From contig CP007051.1 of NCBI GenBank assembly GCA_000517565.1, forward strand, positions 1,166,001 to 1,230,000: a stretch of 64,000 bases of DNA, in the 5' to 3' direction. Shown in pieces: positions 54,538 through 62,730 of the stretch. The stretch is from Desulfurella acetivorans A63. Its GTDB lineage: Bacteria; Campylobacterota_A; Desulfurellia; Desulfurellales; Desulfurellaceae. The first letter of the stretch is position 1, and each line of letters opens with the position of its first letter. The notes beneath the pieces were generated by a model that was given only the letters and a program-made list of their open reading frames with translations, was not told the DNA's origin and did not search any database. Position numbers and translations under genes: made by a program.

Positions 54538-54613
54538 TGGTGAGCCGCGAAGGGATCGAACCTTCGACCGACGGATTAAGAGTCCGTTGCTCTACCAGCT
54601 GAGCTAGCGGCCC
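54538..54613 (-). tRNA. tRNA-Lys (CTT)
   Basis: Complete cloverleaf: acceptor GGGCCGC/GCGGCTC, D-arm GCTC/GAGC, anticodon stem ACGGA/TCCGT around CTCTTAA (anticodon CTT), T-arm GAAGG-TTCGATC-CCTTC with encoded CCA. Its acceptor end is the part repeated at 2692. Confidence 0.93.
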
Positions 54614-54732
54614 ACACATCAATTATGATAATTATAAGAAAAATTTTGTCAAGAAAAATGAATTTTTAAAAAACAATATTAATATATTGAAAAATTATTA
54701 CAAACTAAATTTTAGTGGATTTTTTTTATTTT

Positions 54733-54760
54733 TTGACTAAAATTACATCAGAATAGTATA
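54733..54760 (+). promoter_or_regulatory. Possible promoter of the psrAB operon
   Basis: TTGACT (54733-54738) followed after 17 bp by a weak GTATAT -10. About 25 bases separate it from the RBS. Confidence 0.35.
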
Positions 54761-54789
54761 TGTGGGGCGAGACTGAAAAAGGAGGTTTT

Positions 54790-57114
54790 ATGCAAATTAA
54801 GAGGAGAACCTTTTTAAAGGGTGCTTTGGCTGGGTCTGCATTATTGTCTGTGCCTTTAATTTTTGATTCAAAAGCACAGGCAAGGGAAGAATTAAAACCG
54901 TATAAGCCCGATAAGGTAACCTTTAATTTTTGTGAAATGTGCTTTTGGAATTGCACGGAAAAAGTTTTTGTAAATGATGGCAAAGTTATAAAACTTGAAG
55001 GCAACGACAAAAGTCCATTAAATTGGGGCAAATTATGTGCAAAAGGTCAAGCAGGTATTAAAACTCTATACGATGATAATAGACTAAAAACTCCATTGAT
55101 TAGAGTTGGTGAACGCGGTGAAGGCAAATGGAAAAAGGTTTCTTGGGAAGAAGCTTTTGAGTTTGCTGCAAAAAAATTTAAAGAAGTCATAGATAAATAC
55201 GGACCAGAAACAATTGCACTTGAAATGCATGGTACAGGAGAGCCTGGAATTCACAGGCTTTTTGAAGTCTTAGGTGGAACAACAAACTTTGCAATACCAG
55301 CTTATTCTCAATGTACAGGTTCTAGAGACATTGGATTTTATTATACATTTGGTGCAGCACTTGGTGGCCATGAGCCGTATGACTTGTCAAACAGTAGATA
55401 TATAATTTTAATTGGTAGAAATGAGACAGAATCACTCCATGTAAGTGAGCTTTACCATTTTGCAAAAGCTATTGGCAATAAGGCTAAAATAGTTTATGTT
55501 GATCCAAGGTATACACATACAGCAGCAAAAGCTGACAAATTCTTGCAAATTAAACCCGGAACAGATACTGCTTTTGTTTTAGCGCTTATCAATGTTATGG
55601 TAACAGAAGATTTGATTAATCACGATTTTGTAGAAAAATATACAACAGGCTACGATAAACTAAAACCGCATATAGTAAAATACACACCGCAATGGGCTGA
55701 AAGCCAAACAGGTATAAAAGCAGATGAAATTATCCAGATTGCAAGAGAGATTTCCTCTTTTGCACCGAACTGTATTATAGTCCCACCTCGAAGGTCAACC
55801 AGATATGGCTTTGATACACAGCTTTCACGCGCTATTGCTATTGCAAATGCCTTGCTTGGTAACTGGTTTCAACCGGGTGGTTTTTTCAAGGCCAACAAAA
55901 TCAAAGTTCCAAATGCAGATATGCCAGATGTTGAAGAATCAAAATATGCTCAACTAGCCCAACAAAGAAATGCAGCTAATGCTGTTTTGTCACTTACAAA
56001 TTTACCTAACACTACACAAGAAATTGTAGGGGTGCTTGGACTTGATAATGTTTTATGGGAAGCTATAAGAACACAAAAGCCATATCCAATCAAAGCAATG
56101 ATTAGCTATGGAACAAATCCATTATTCCATAATGGTGATTCAAATAAGATTAAAGAAGCCATTAATAAACTTGATTTTTATATGGTAGTTGACATATTGC
56201 CATGGGAGCATACACTTTATGCAGATATAGTTTTTCCCGAATCTACATACTTAGAAAAATACGATGCACTAAAATCTATCAGCTGGAAATATCCTTATGT
56301 ACATTTTAGAGAGCCAGCTGTAGATCCAGTTTATGATACTAAAGACATATGGGCAATAGTACATGGTATTGCAAAACATATGGGTCTTGGTGAGTTTTTT
56401 CCATATAAAGATGCAAAAGGCGTATTCTTTAGCTCATTAAACCAAATGCCAAAAGACCAAAGAGACAAATTACTAAAAGATGGTGTAATATCACTTGGAC
56501 CAATACCAGAAGATGTTGATTTAAGCGGTGATATTGATCCAAAAGTTGCCTATCAAAAAATGCTTGATGCATACAAAAAAGCACCATTTAATCCATATCC
56601 AATTGCTTTAGGAGAAGATGTAAGTTTTAATACTGGCAGCGGGAAAATCGACATTTACTGCGAATCCTTAAAAGAAGGCGGGTTTGATCCACTACCAACC
56701 TACACTCCGCCAAATAAATCAAAAAAACAAAATGAATTCAGGCTTGTTTTTGGTAGAGTAGCAGTTCATACACACGCAAGAACTCAAGATAACGAATGGT
56801 TGCTTGAGCACTATGATGACAATAGTGTATGGATCAATCCAAAAGATGCTAAAGCTATAAATATCAAAGATGGTGATAAGGTAGTATTGGTTAAAGGTAA
56901 TCTTAAATCACCCTACCCTGTTAAAGCTAAAGTGACAGATAAAATCATAGAAGGCACAATATTCATTGCTCATGGTTGGGGAAGGTTTTCGCCGTACGTT
57001 ACAAGATGCTATAAAAAAGGTGTTTCAGACGCTGAGTTTTGTTCTAATGATTCTGATCCGGTAAGTGGGGCTGCTGCTTTCTTGAATTCATTTGTTAGCG
57101 TCGAAAAAGCCTAA
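54790..57114 (+). CDS. psrA: Tat-exported molybdopterin oxidoreductase, polysulfide/thiosulfate reductase catalytic subunit
   Basis: 774 residues from the ATG at 54790, chosen because AAGGAGG is just upstream. A Tat signal (KRRTFLKGALAGSALLSVPL) ends near SKAQA. The [4Fe-4S] motif C-x2-C-x3-C is CEMCFWNC with the fourth Cys in WGKLCAKGQ. The Mo ligand is probably the cysteine in AYSQCTGSRD. GRNETES, YVDPRYTHTA and FAHGWG-type C-terminal motifs (IAHGWGRFSPY) follow. The closest family is PsrA/PhsA, which reduces polysulfide, sulfur or thiosulfate in the periplasm. psrB follows 16 bp later, but no NrfD-type membrane subunit is present. Confidence 0.85.
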   Translation: MQIKRRTFLKGALAGSALLSVPLIFDSKAQAREELKPYKPDKVTFNFCEMCFWNCTEKVFVNDGKVIKLEGNDKSPLNWGKLCAKGQAGIKTLYDDNRLKTPLIRVGERGEGKWKKVSWEEAFEFAAKKFKEVIDKYGPETIALEMHGTGEPGIHRLFEVLGGTTNFAIPAYSQCTGSRDIGFYYTFGAALGGHEPYDLSNSRYIILIGRNETESLHVSELYHFAKAIGNKAKIVYVDPRYTHTAAKADKFLQIKPGTDTAFVLALINVMVTEDLINHDFVEKYTTGYDKLKPHIVKYTPQWAESQTGIKADEIIQIAREISSFAPNCIIVPPRRSTRYGFDTQLSRAIAIANALLGNWFQPGGFFKANKIKVPNADMPDVEESKYAQLAQQRNAANAVLSLTNLPNTTQEIVGVLGLDNVLWEAIRTQKPYPIKAMISYGTNPLFHNGDSNKIKEAINKLDFYMVVDILPWEHTLYADIVFPESTYLEKYDALKSISWKYPYVHFREPAVDPVYDTKDIWAIVHGIAKHMGLGEFFPYKDAKGVFFSSLNQMPKDQRDKLLKDGVISLGPIPEDVDLSGDIDPKVAYQKMLDAYKKAPFNPYPIALGEDVSFNTGSGKIDIYCESLKEGGFDPLPTYTPPNKSKKQNEFRLVFGRVAVHTHARTQDNEWLLEHYDDNSVWINPKDAKAINIKDGDKVVLVKGNLKSPYPVKAKVTDKIIEGTIFIAHGWGRFSPYVTRCYKKGVSDAEFCSNDSDPVSGAAAFLNSFVSVEKA

Positions 57115-57129
57115 AGGAGGTTAATAGCA

Positions 57130-57720
57130 ATGTTTGAAAGGCCAAAAAAAGAAAAAAACTATGCTATGGTTATAGTTCAGGATAGATGTGTTGATTGTAA
57201 AGCCTGCGAAGTAGCATGTAAAGCTATGTGGGAAGTACCAGATGGTAAATTAAATTATCGCACAAAGGTTTTAGACATAGAAAAAATAGAAAATGGTATT
57301 AGAAAAATGACATTTATGCCTATTTTGTGCAATCAATGTGATAATCCACCATGTGTATGGGTCTGTCCAACAGGTGCAAGTTATAAAAGAAAAAGCGATG
57401 GCATTGTGCTAGTTACACCTAATATGTGCATTGGTTGCAAAGCATGTATGGAAGCATGCCCATATGATGCAAGGTATTACAATGAAGAATTAGGTGCTGT
57501 AGATAAATGCACATTTTGTTTGCCAAGGCTTGAGAGCGGTTTGGAACCTGCATGTGTTCAAACATGTGTGGGTGGCTCAAGAAATTTTGGTGACTTAAAT
57601 GATCCAAACTCTATTGTCTCTAAATTACTAAAAGAAGCTACAAACTATTGGGTTTTAAAACCAGAAGATGGCACTTTTCCAAATGATTTCTATATAAGCA
57701 ATTCCGCAAAAACTGAGTAA
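57130..57720 (+). CDS. psrB: Four-cluster ferredoxin subunit PsrB/PhsB
   Basis: 196 residues with the DmsB/PsrB cysteine set: CVDCKACEVAC, CNQCDNPPCVWVC, CIGCKACMEAC, and CTFCLPRLESGLEPACVQTC. It passes electrons to PsrA and is exported with it on the shared Tat signal. GGAGG precedes the ATG. The operon ends here at a terminator, so the quinol-oxidising PsrC must be elsewhere or replaced. Confidence 0.88.
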   Translation: MFERPKKEKNYAMVIVQDRCVDCKACEVACKAMWEVPDGKLNYRTKVLDIEKIENGIRKMTFMPILCNQCDNPPCVWVCPTGASYKRKSDGIVLVTPNMCIGCKACMEACPYDARYYNEELGAVDKCTFCLPRLESGLEPACVQTCVGGSRNFGDLNDPNSIVSKLLKEATNYWVLKPEDGTFPNDFYISNSAKTE

Positions 57721-57725
57721 AAAAA

Positions 57726-57748
57726 GGGGCTCAAAGAGCCCTTTTTTT
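57726..57748. terminator. Bidirectional terminator between psrB and aroF
   Basis: GGGCTC-AAA-GAGCCC followed by T7 on the plus strand and A5 on the other side. It serves both convergent genes. Confidence 0.85.
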
Positions 57749-58775
57749 ACATTTCTTTTTCTAAAACTTCAGCTAATTTCTTGAGATCTTTCATTAAATT
57801 TTCAAATTCTGGTATCGTTAGTTGCTGCGAAGCATCTGATATTGCAATTTCTGGTTTATAATGTACCTCAATAATTAGCCCATCTGCACCAGCTGCAATA
57901 GCTGCCTTTGAAAGCGCAGCAACATAATCTCTTTTTCCTGCTGCATGAGATGGATCAATAATTACGGGAAGATGAGTAAGTTTTTTTAAAACTGGCACAG
58001 CGGATATATCAAGAGTATTTCTTGTAGCTGTTTCAAACGTTCTAATACCTCTTTCACAAAGTATTACATTTGCATTGCCTTCACTCATTACATATTCAGC
58101 ACTCATAAGAAGTTCTTCTATAGTTGTTGACATACCTCGCTTTAATAAAACTGGCTTTGTTGTTTGACCTACAAGTTTTAATAGTGCAAAATTTTGAATA
58201 TTTCTTGCTCCAATTTGTAAAACATCAGCATAATCCAAAATCAAATCAAGATCCTTTGGGTTCATAACTTCTGTTACAATGGGCAAACCTGTTTCAATTT
58301 TTGCTTCTTTTAATAGCTTTAAACCTTCTTCACCAAGACCTTGAAAAGTATATGGATTTGTGCGAGGCTTGTAAGCACCACCTCTTAATAGCTTTGCGCC
58401 AGCTGATTTTACTCCTTTTGCGGTTGTTAGTATTTGATGACGATTTTCTACGGAACATGGTCCTGCAATAACTGTAAATTTTCCTTCACCAATAGCAATT
58501 CCGTTAACATAAACTGTGGTTGGCTCTGGCCTATTTTCTATACTTGCAAGCTTATATGGTTTTGATACTCTGTATACTGTTTCTACCCCACTTTCCATAG
58601 ATAACAACGATAAAGGGTCTATCTTAAGCTTATCTTTTGAAAATTCCCCAACAACACCAATAACGGTGCGTTCACTCCCCTTACTTACATGACTTACAAA
58701 GCCTAATTCGCTAATTTTTTTAACAACGTTCTCAATCTGCTCATCTGTAGCAGACTTTTTCATTATAACTATCAT
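57747..58775 (-). CDS. aroF: 3-Deoxy-7-phosphoheptulonate (DAHP) synthase, AroF type with N-terminal regulatory domain
   Basis: 342 residues. An N-terminal ferredoxin-like domain (MIVIMKKSATDEQIENVVKK to about residue 70) precedes the TIM barrel: FTVIAGPCSVENRHQI, GAKLLRGGAYKPRTNPYTFQ, LLKRGMSTTIEELL, PVIIDPSHAAGKRD. This is the DAHP synthase I-beta subfamily, the first step of aromatic amino acid synthesis. Expression is controlled by a leader-peptide attenuator upstream. GAGGAGG is close before the start. Confidence 0.92.
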   Translation of the reverse strand: MIVIMKKSATDEQIENVVKKISELGFVSHVSKGSERTVIGVVGEFSKDKLKIDPLSLLSMESGVETVYRVSKPYKLASIENRPEPTTVYVNGIAIGEGKFTVIAGPCSVENRHQILTTAKGVKSAGAKLLRGGAYKPRTNPYTFQGLGEEGLKLLKEAKIETGLPIVTEVMNPKDLDLILDYADVLQIGARNIQNFALLKLVGQTTKPVLLKRGMSTTIEELLMSAEYVMSEGNANVILCERGIRTFETATRNTLDISAVPVLKKLTHLPVIIDPSHAAGKRDYVAALSKAAIAAGADGLIIEVHYKPEIAISDASQQLTIPEFENLMKDLKKLAEVLEKEM

Positions 58776-58800
58776 AAAACCTCCTCATAAATTTTTTGCA

Positions 58801-58838
58801 AAAAAAAAGCCGGTTGGAGTAGTCCACCCCAACCGGCT
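58801..58838 (-). terminator. Attenuator terminator of aroF
   Basis: On the minus strand AGCCGGTTGG and CCAACCGGCT form the stem, followed by T8. The loop-side GGACTACTCC is complementary to GGAGTAGTC at the leader stop codon (58869-58861), giving a competing antiterminator. Confidence 0.8.
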
Positions 58839-58861
58839 AATTAAAGCCTAAAAAGGATAGA

Positions 58862-58945
58862 CTACTCCTGCCAGCTATAAAAGTAATACCACCAATATGA
58901 TCTATTTATATTCTCAATAGCTAAAAGAGAGTCAAATTTTTCCAT
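58862..58945 (-). CDS. Aromatic-rich leader peptide of aroF (attenuation)
   Basis: A 27-codon frame from ATG at 58945 reads MEKFDSLLAIENINRS then YWWYYFYSWQE-stop. Eight of eleven final residues are Tyr, Trp or Phe, the end products controlled by DAHP synthase. The TAG lies within the sequence that can pair with the terminator's 3' side. A ribosome stalled at the Tyr/Trp codons would let the antiterminator form, while one reaching the stop would cover it and allow termination. It is too short for most gene finders. Confidence 0.8.
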   Translation of the reverse strand: MEKFDSLLAIENINRSYWWYYFYSWQE

Positions 58946-58952
58946 GTTTTTC

Positions 58953-58981
58953 TATATAGCATAAATTTTTGTATATTTCAA
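58953..58981 (-). promoter_or_regulatory. Promoter of the aroF leader
   Basis: Minus strand TTGAAA (58981-58976), 17 bp, TATATA (58958-58953). The start would be near 58946, so the leader mRNA would begin almost at its ATG and may be translated without a 5' leader. Confidence 0.5.
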
Positions 58982-59042
58982 GAAAAAACTTAAAACAAAC
59001 AATCTTAAAATAATAAGCATTTTACAAATTTTTAATAAAATC

Positions 59043-59071
59043 TTGATATTAGAATAAATTTAGTTTATATT
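59043..59071 (+). promoter_or_regulatory. Promoter of the dedA gene
   Basis: TTGATA (59043-59048), 17 bp, TATATT (59066-59071). The start near 59078 lies past the first in-frame ATG (59076), supporting translation from the ATG at 59091. Confidence 0.6.
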
Positions 59072-59090
59072 CTAAATGAAGGAAACAATT

Positions 59091-59678
59091 ATGGAAATAT
59101 CTGAATTAACCGTTTACATTCAAAAATATGGTTTGTTGTTTGTATTCATTTTTACATTTTTAGAAACCGTTGTTTTTGCAAGCCTCATTGTTCCAGGCGA
59201 AACCGCGGTAGTATTAGCTGGCATAATGGCCCAAAAAGGATACTTAAAAATAGAATCTTTACTAATTGTTGTTATAGTTGCAGCTTTTTTAGGGTATTTA
59301 ACAAGTTATTTTATAGGAACTTTTTTTGGAGACCTTATAATAAAAAAAAGGCTACTTAAAGATAAATACTATAAGCCTACCCAGTTCTTTTTTGAAAGAT
59401 ATGGTGGTATATCTGTTTTATTTAGTAGATTTTTATCGCTTTTAAGAAGTTTCACTGCATTAGTTGCTGGTATTTCTAAAATGAACTTTGCTGTATTTGT
59501 TACATTTGATGCTATAGGCGCTGTTTTATGGAGCTTTTTTTATGTGTATTTAGGGTATTTTTTAGGTTTGCAATTCCAGGAAATTGAAAAGTATTTTGGA
59601 ATAGTAGGCATCATAATGTTAGTAGGAGGAATTTTGATCTTGTACCTATTTTATAAATACAAAGCTAAAAGGAGGTAA
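59091..59678 (+). CDS. DedA-family membrane protein
   Basis: 195 residues from the ATG at 59091 (AAGGA seven bases upstream). Family motifs: FLETVVFASLIVPGETAVVL near helix 1, FIGTFFGDLIIKKRL, the basic segment FFERYGGISVLFSRFLSLLR then SFTALVAGISKM, and several membrane helices. DedA proteins are inner-membrane phospholipid or undecaprenyl-phosphate flippases that support envelope integrity. It is followed 2 bp later by a hypothetical gene. Confidence 0.87.
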   Translation: MEISELTVYIQKYGLLFVFIFTFLETVVFASLIVPGETAVVLAGIMAQKGYLKIESLLIVVIVAAFLGYLTSYFIGTFFGDLIIKKRLLKDKYYKPTQFFFERYGGISVLFSRFLSLLRSFTALVAGISKMNFAVFVTFDAIGAVLWSFFYVYLGYFLGLQFQEIEKYFGIVGIIMLVGGILILYLFYKYKAKRR

Positions 59679-59680
59679 TT

Positions 59681-60220
59681 ATGGAAAAACTTATCTTGAG
59701 CATCCCTTTTTTTGCTGCAAACTCTCACGGAGAATTTGTAGCAAGATTAACAAGTGCAAACGGCTTTGAATCTGGACCGTACCCTGAAGGATTTAATCTT
59801 GATGGTAAATTAGATTGTATTGTTGGTTTTAATGAATTTGAAAAACTTCAAAGAATATCAAAAGACGATTATCAACATATAATAATATTATTTAGAGCTA
59901 TAGTTCACAATGATCAAGTAAAACATTTGATAATTGGTTTTTATGAAACAGACAAACTGGATTTAAAAGAAATAGCACCAGGTAAATATCAAATAACAGC
60001 ACAAAAACCCCATTTTGTTACAACCAATGAGTCAGTAGACGTATCAGACAAAATAATAGCCTACAACCTACAAAATAAAATTTTACGCTCAAATAGCCAA
60101 AACCATCCAGAGTATGCAGTTTGGCTAAACGATTGGTACAACAATATTTCTTCAAAAGAAAATAAATTCTTTCAATATAAAGATTACTGCCTGCAATTAA
60201 GGCAAAAATCGCTTACTTAA
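59681..60220 (+). CDS. Hypothetical protein
   Basis: 179 residues starting MEKLILSIPFFAANSHGEFV then ARLTSANGFESGPY. It is soluble, mixed alpha/beta, with no signal peptide, cysteine motif or family I recognise. GGAGG precedes its ATG and it sits between dedA and the EF-G-like gene with minimal gaps, so the three form an operon. Confidence 0.75.
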   Translation: MEKLILSIPFFAANSHGEFVARLTSANGFESGPYPEGFNLDGKLDCIVGFNEFEKLQRISKDDYQHIIILFRAIVHNDQVKHLIIGFYETDKLDLKEIAPGKYQITAQKPHFVTTNESVDVSDKIIAYNLQNKILRSNSQNHPEYAVWLNDWYNNISSKENKFFQYKDYCLQLRQKSLT

Positions 60221-60232
60221 AGGGGGTTATTT

Positions 60233-62227
60233 ATGGGCGAGGTTAATAAAAAAGTAATTGCAATATGTGGAGCAGGAGGCTGTGGTAAAAGCACACTTGT
60301 AGAAGACATACTATTTACAAACAAAAAAATAACAAGAAAAGGCTCAGCTGAAAAAGGAAACCTTACAATGGATTTCGATAGTGAGGAAATTGAAAGAAAA
60401 GTCTCAATACAGCTTTCCATTGCAAATATTCAAAACAACAATAATACAATTTATTTAATTGACACACCAGGTTATCATAACTTTATAGGTGATGCACTCT
60501 GTGGTATTAGAGCCAGTGATAGTGCTATTTTGGTAGTTGATATACTAGAAGGTGTAAAAGCTCAAACAGAAAGGTTTTATTATGAGCTTGAGAAAGAAAA
60601 TAAACCTTTTATTGTTTTTGTAAATGCTATCGATAAAGAAAATAGTAATTTTTCTAATGCTTTGAAATCTATAAATGAGTTATTTAAAGCTATTGCATTC
60701 CAAATACCAATTAAAGATAAAGAAAAAGTTATTGGCTACATTGATACATTAAGCTTAAAAGCGTACGATTTTAATCAAAAAGAAATAGAGTTACCCCAAC
60801 AGCTAAAAGAAGAAGCAAACAATTATCATTCTTTGATAATTGAAGAAGTGTCTTCTTTAAATGATGAATTATTAGAAAATTATTTATCAGGTGAAGAGTT
60901 AAATCAAAATTTATTTAATAATACTTTAAAAGAAGCTATAGCTTCTCAAAAATTAATACCAGTACTTGTAGGCAGTGCTCTGGCAGGTTATAATACCCAA
61001 ACATTAATTGATTTCGCAAACACATATTTGCCTTCAGCTAAAAATGAAGATAATACTTCAAAAGGCTTTGTTTTTAAAACCTACAATGATCCTCAATCTG
61101 GAAAATTAAGCCTTATTAGAATCCTAAGCGGTAAATTTACACCAGATAGCATTTATTACAACTTAAACAAAGACCAGGAAGAACGCATTGGATCTATACA
61201 AACTTTGATTGGCAAAAACCCTATAAATCTTACATCAGCTGAAGCAGGAGATATAATTGCAGTAGCTAAATTAAAATATACACAAACAGGCGATACATTA
61301 TCAAATGACAAAAAAGACACGCCAGTTGAGTTTGTAAAAATGCCATTGCCTTTTATTTCCTATGCAGTATATGGTTCATCAAAAAATGACGACGAAAAAA
61401 TCTCTACATACATGAGCAAAATTCTGGAATCAGATCTAACACTATCTTTTAAGAAAAATACCGAAACAAACGAATTTATACTAACAGGTATGGGTACAAA
61501 TCATTTGGAAGTTGTAGTTTCGCGCCTTAAAAAATTTGGTCTTGATATCAAACTAAAACTACCAAAAGTAGCATACAAAGAAACTATAAAGGATAAAACC
61601 ACACACAAAGCAAGATTTAAAAAACAAACAGGCGGTCATGGACAATTTGGAGACGTAACAATAGAAATAGAACCCTTGCCAAGGGGTGCTGGGTTTGAAT
61701 TTGTTGATATGATAGTAGGTGGCGCAATACCTCGCCAATTTATACCATCAGTTGAAAAAGGTGTAAAAAGCGCTATGGAAAAAGGACCACTTGCAGGATA
61801 CCCTATGACGGATATTAAAGTTAAGCTTATAGATGGTATGTATCATTCTGTTGACTCAAGTGATTTTTCTTTTCAAATGGCTGGTTCCATAGCATTCAAA
61901 GAAGGTGTGCTAAAATGCAAGCCAACGCTTTTGGAACCCATTCTTGAAATGGAAGTTTTTGTGCCAGAAGAAAATGTAGGCGATATAATAGGAGATATTA
62001 ATGCAAGGCGTGGCAAAATGCTTAAAATGGAAACATACGGCAAAAGGCACAACTTCAAACAGGTAATTGTATTGGTGCCAGAAGCAGAAATTTTAGAATA
62101 TGCCCCAACGCTTCGTTCTCTCACAGCCGGTAGAGGCTTTTTTAGAACAAAATTTTATGGCTACGAAGAAGTACCAGCTCAAAAAGCACAAAAAATTATT
62201 GAATCAGCTAAATCTCAAGAAAACTAA
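60233..62227 (+). CDS. Elongation factor G-like GTPase (EF-G paralogue)
   Basis: 664 residues with EF-G domain order. The P-loop reads GAGGCGKST rather than the canonical AHVDAGKT, G3 is DTPGYHNF instead of DTPGHVDF, and G4 is NAID in place of NKMD. Domain IV has FKKQTGGHGQFGDVTIEIEP and the C-terminus EYAPTLRSLTAGRGFFRTKF. These departures mark the EF-G-like subgroup that is not the main elongation factor. Its function is probably ribosome-associated but unproven. Confidence 0.85.
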   Translation: MGEVNKKVIAICGAGGCGKSTLVEDILFTNKKITRKGSAEKGNLTMDFDSEEIERKVSIQLSIANIQNNNNTIYLIDTPGYHNFIGDALCGIRASDSAILVVDILEGVKAQTERFYYELEKENKPFIVFVNAIDKENSNFSNALKSINELFKAIAFQIPIKDKEKVIGYIDTLSLKAYDFNQKEIELPQQLKEEANNYHSLIIEEVSSLNDELLENYLSGEELNQNLFNNTLKEAIASQKLIPVLVGSALAGYNTQTLIDFANTYLPSAKNEDNTSKGFVFKTYNDPQSGKLSLIRILSGKFTPDSIYYNLNKDQEERIGSIQTLIGKNPINLTSAEAGDIIAVAKLKYTQTGDTLSNDKKDTPVEFVKMPLPFISYAVYGSSKNDDEKISTYMSKILESDLTLSFKKNTETNEFILTGMGTNHLEVVVSRLKKFGLDIKLKLPKVAYKETIKDKTTHKARFKKQTGGHGQFGDVTIEIEPLPRGAGFEFVDMIVGGAIPRQFIPSVEKGVKSAMEKGPLAGYPMTDIKVKLIDGMYHSVDSSDFSFQMAGSIAFKEGVLKCKPTLLEPILEMEVFVPEENVGDIIGDINARRGKMLKMETYGKRHNFKQVIVLVPEAEILEYAPTLRSLTAGRGFFRTKFYGYEEVPAQKAQKIIESAKSQEN

Positions 62228-62250
62228 AGGGTCTTTAATGACCCTTTTTA
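62228..62250 (+). terminator. Terminator after the EF-G-like gene
   Basis: GGGTC-TTTAAT-GACCC followed by TTTTTA. A short but clear intrinsic terminator for the dedA operon. Confidence 0.75.
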
Positions 62251-62286
62251 TTGATTTTTAAGATTAAATTATTATAATCTTTACTT

Positions 62287-62730
62287 GTGAGTAAAAAGGA
62301 TCTTATTGAATTTATTAATAATGCAAGCAGTCAGGAAATAGATTTCTTAAGCGAAATAGTAAAAAATTTAGATGGTTCGCATTTACGCTATTTTGACAAA
62401 TTAATTGGCATAAAGAGAAATGAAAATGTTACTTTAAAGCCAGGTATAAATAACAAAAACATATATGGAGTGGTACATGGCGGTGCTATTTGCAGCCTTA
62501 TAGATATAGCACTTGGCGCTGAAATTTTTAAAACTATTGGCACAGATAAAAAAATATACACGCTTGAGTTAAAAGTAAATTTTACAAAAGCAACAAGCGA
62601 CAGTGAATTAAAAACTCAAACTAAAATTCTACACCTTGGTTCTACAACCATCGTTGCCCAATGTCTAGTAGTAGACGACAGTGAAGATATAGTGGCTGTT
62701 GGTCTTGGGACATTTTATATAGTTCAATGA
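62287..62730 (+). CDS. PaaI-like hotdog thioesterase
   Basis: 147 residues. The hotdog core NKNIYGVVHGGAICSLIDIA then LGAEIF has the catalytic-region GxxHGGxxxxLxD pattern, followed by LELKVNFTKATSD. These enzymes hydrolyse acyl-CoA. A helical N-terminal extension of about 45 residues is present. The GTG start at 62287 has only a weak RBS. Its stop overlaps the queA start (4 bp). Confidence 0.8.
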   Translation: MSKKDLIEFINNASSQEIDFLSEIVKNLDGSHLRYFDKLIGIKRNENVTLKPGINNKNIYGVVHGGAICSLIDIALGAEIFKTIGTDKKIYTLELKVNFTKATSDSELKTQTKILHLGSTTIVAQCLVVDDSEDIVAVGLGTFYIVQ

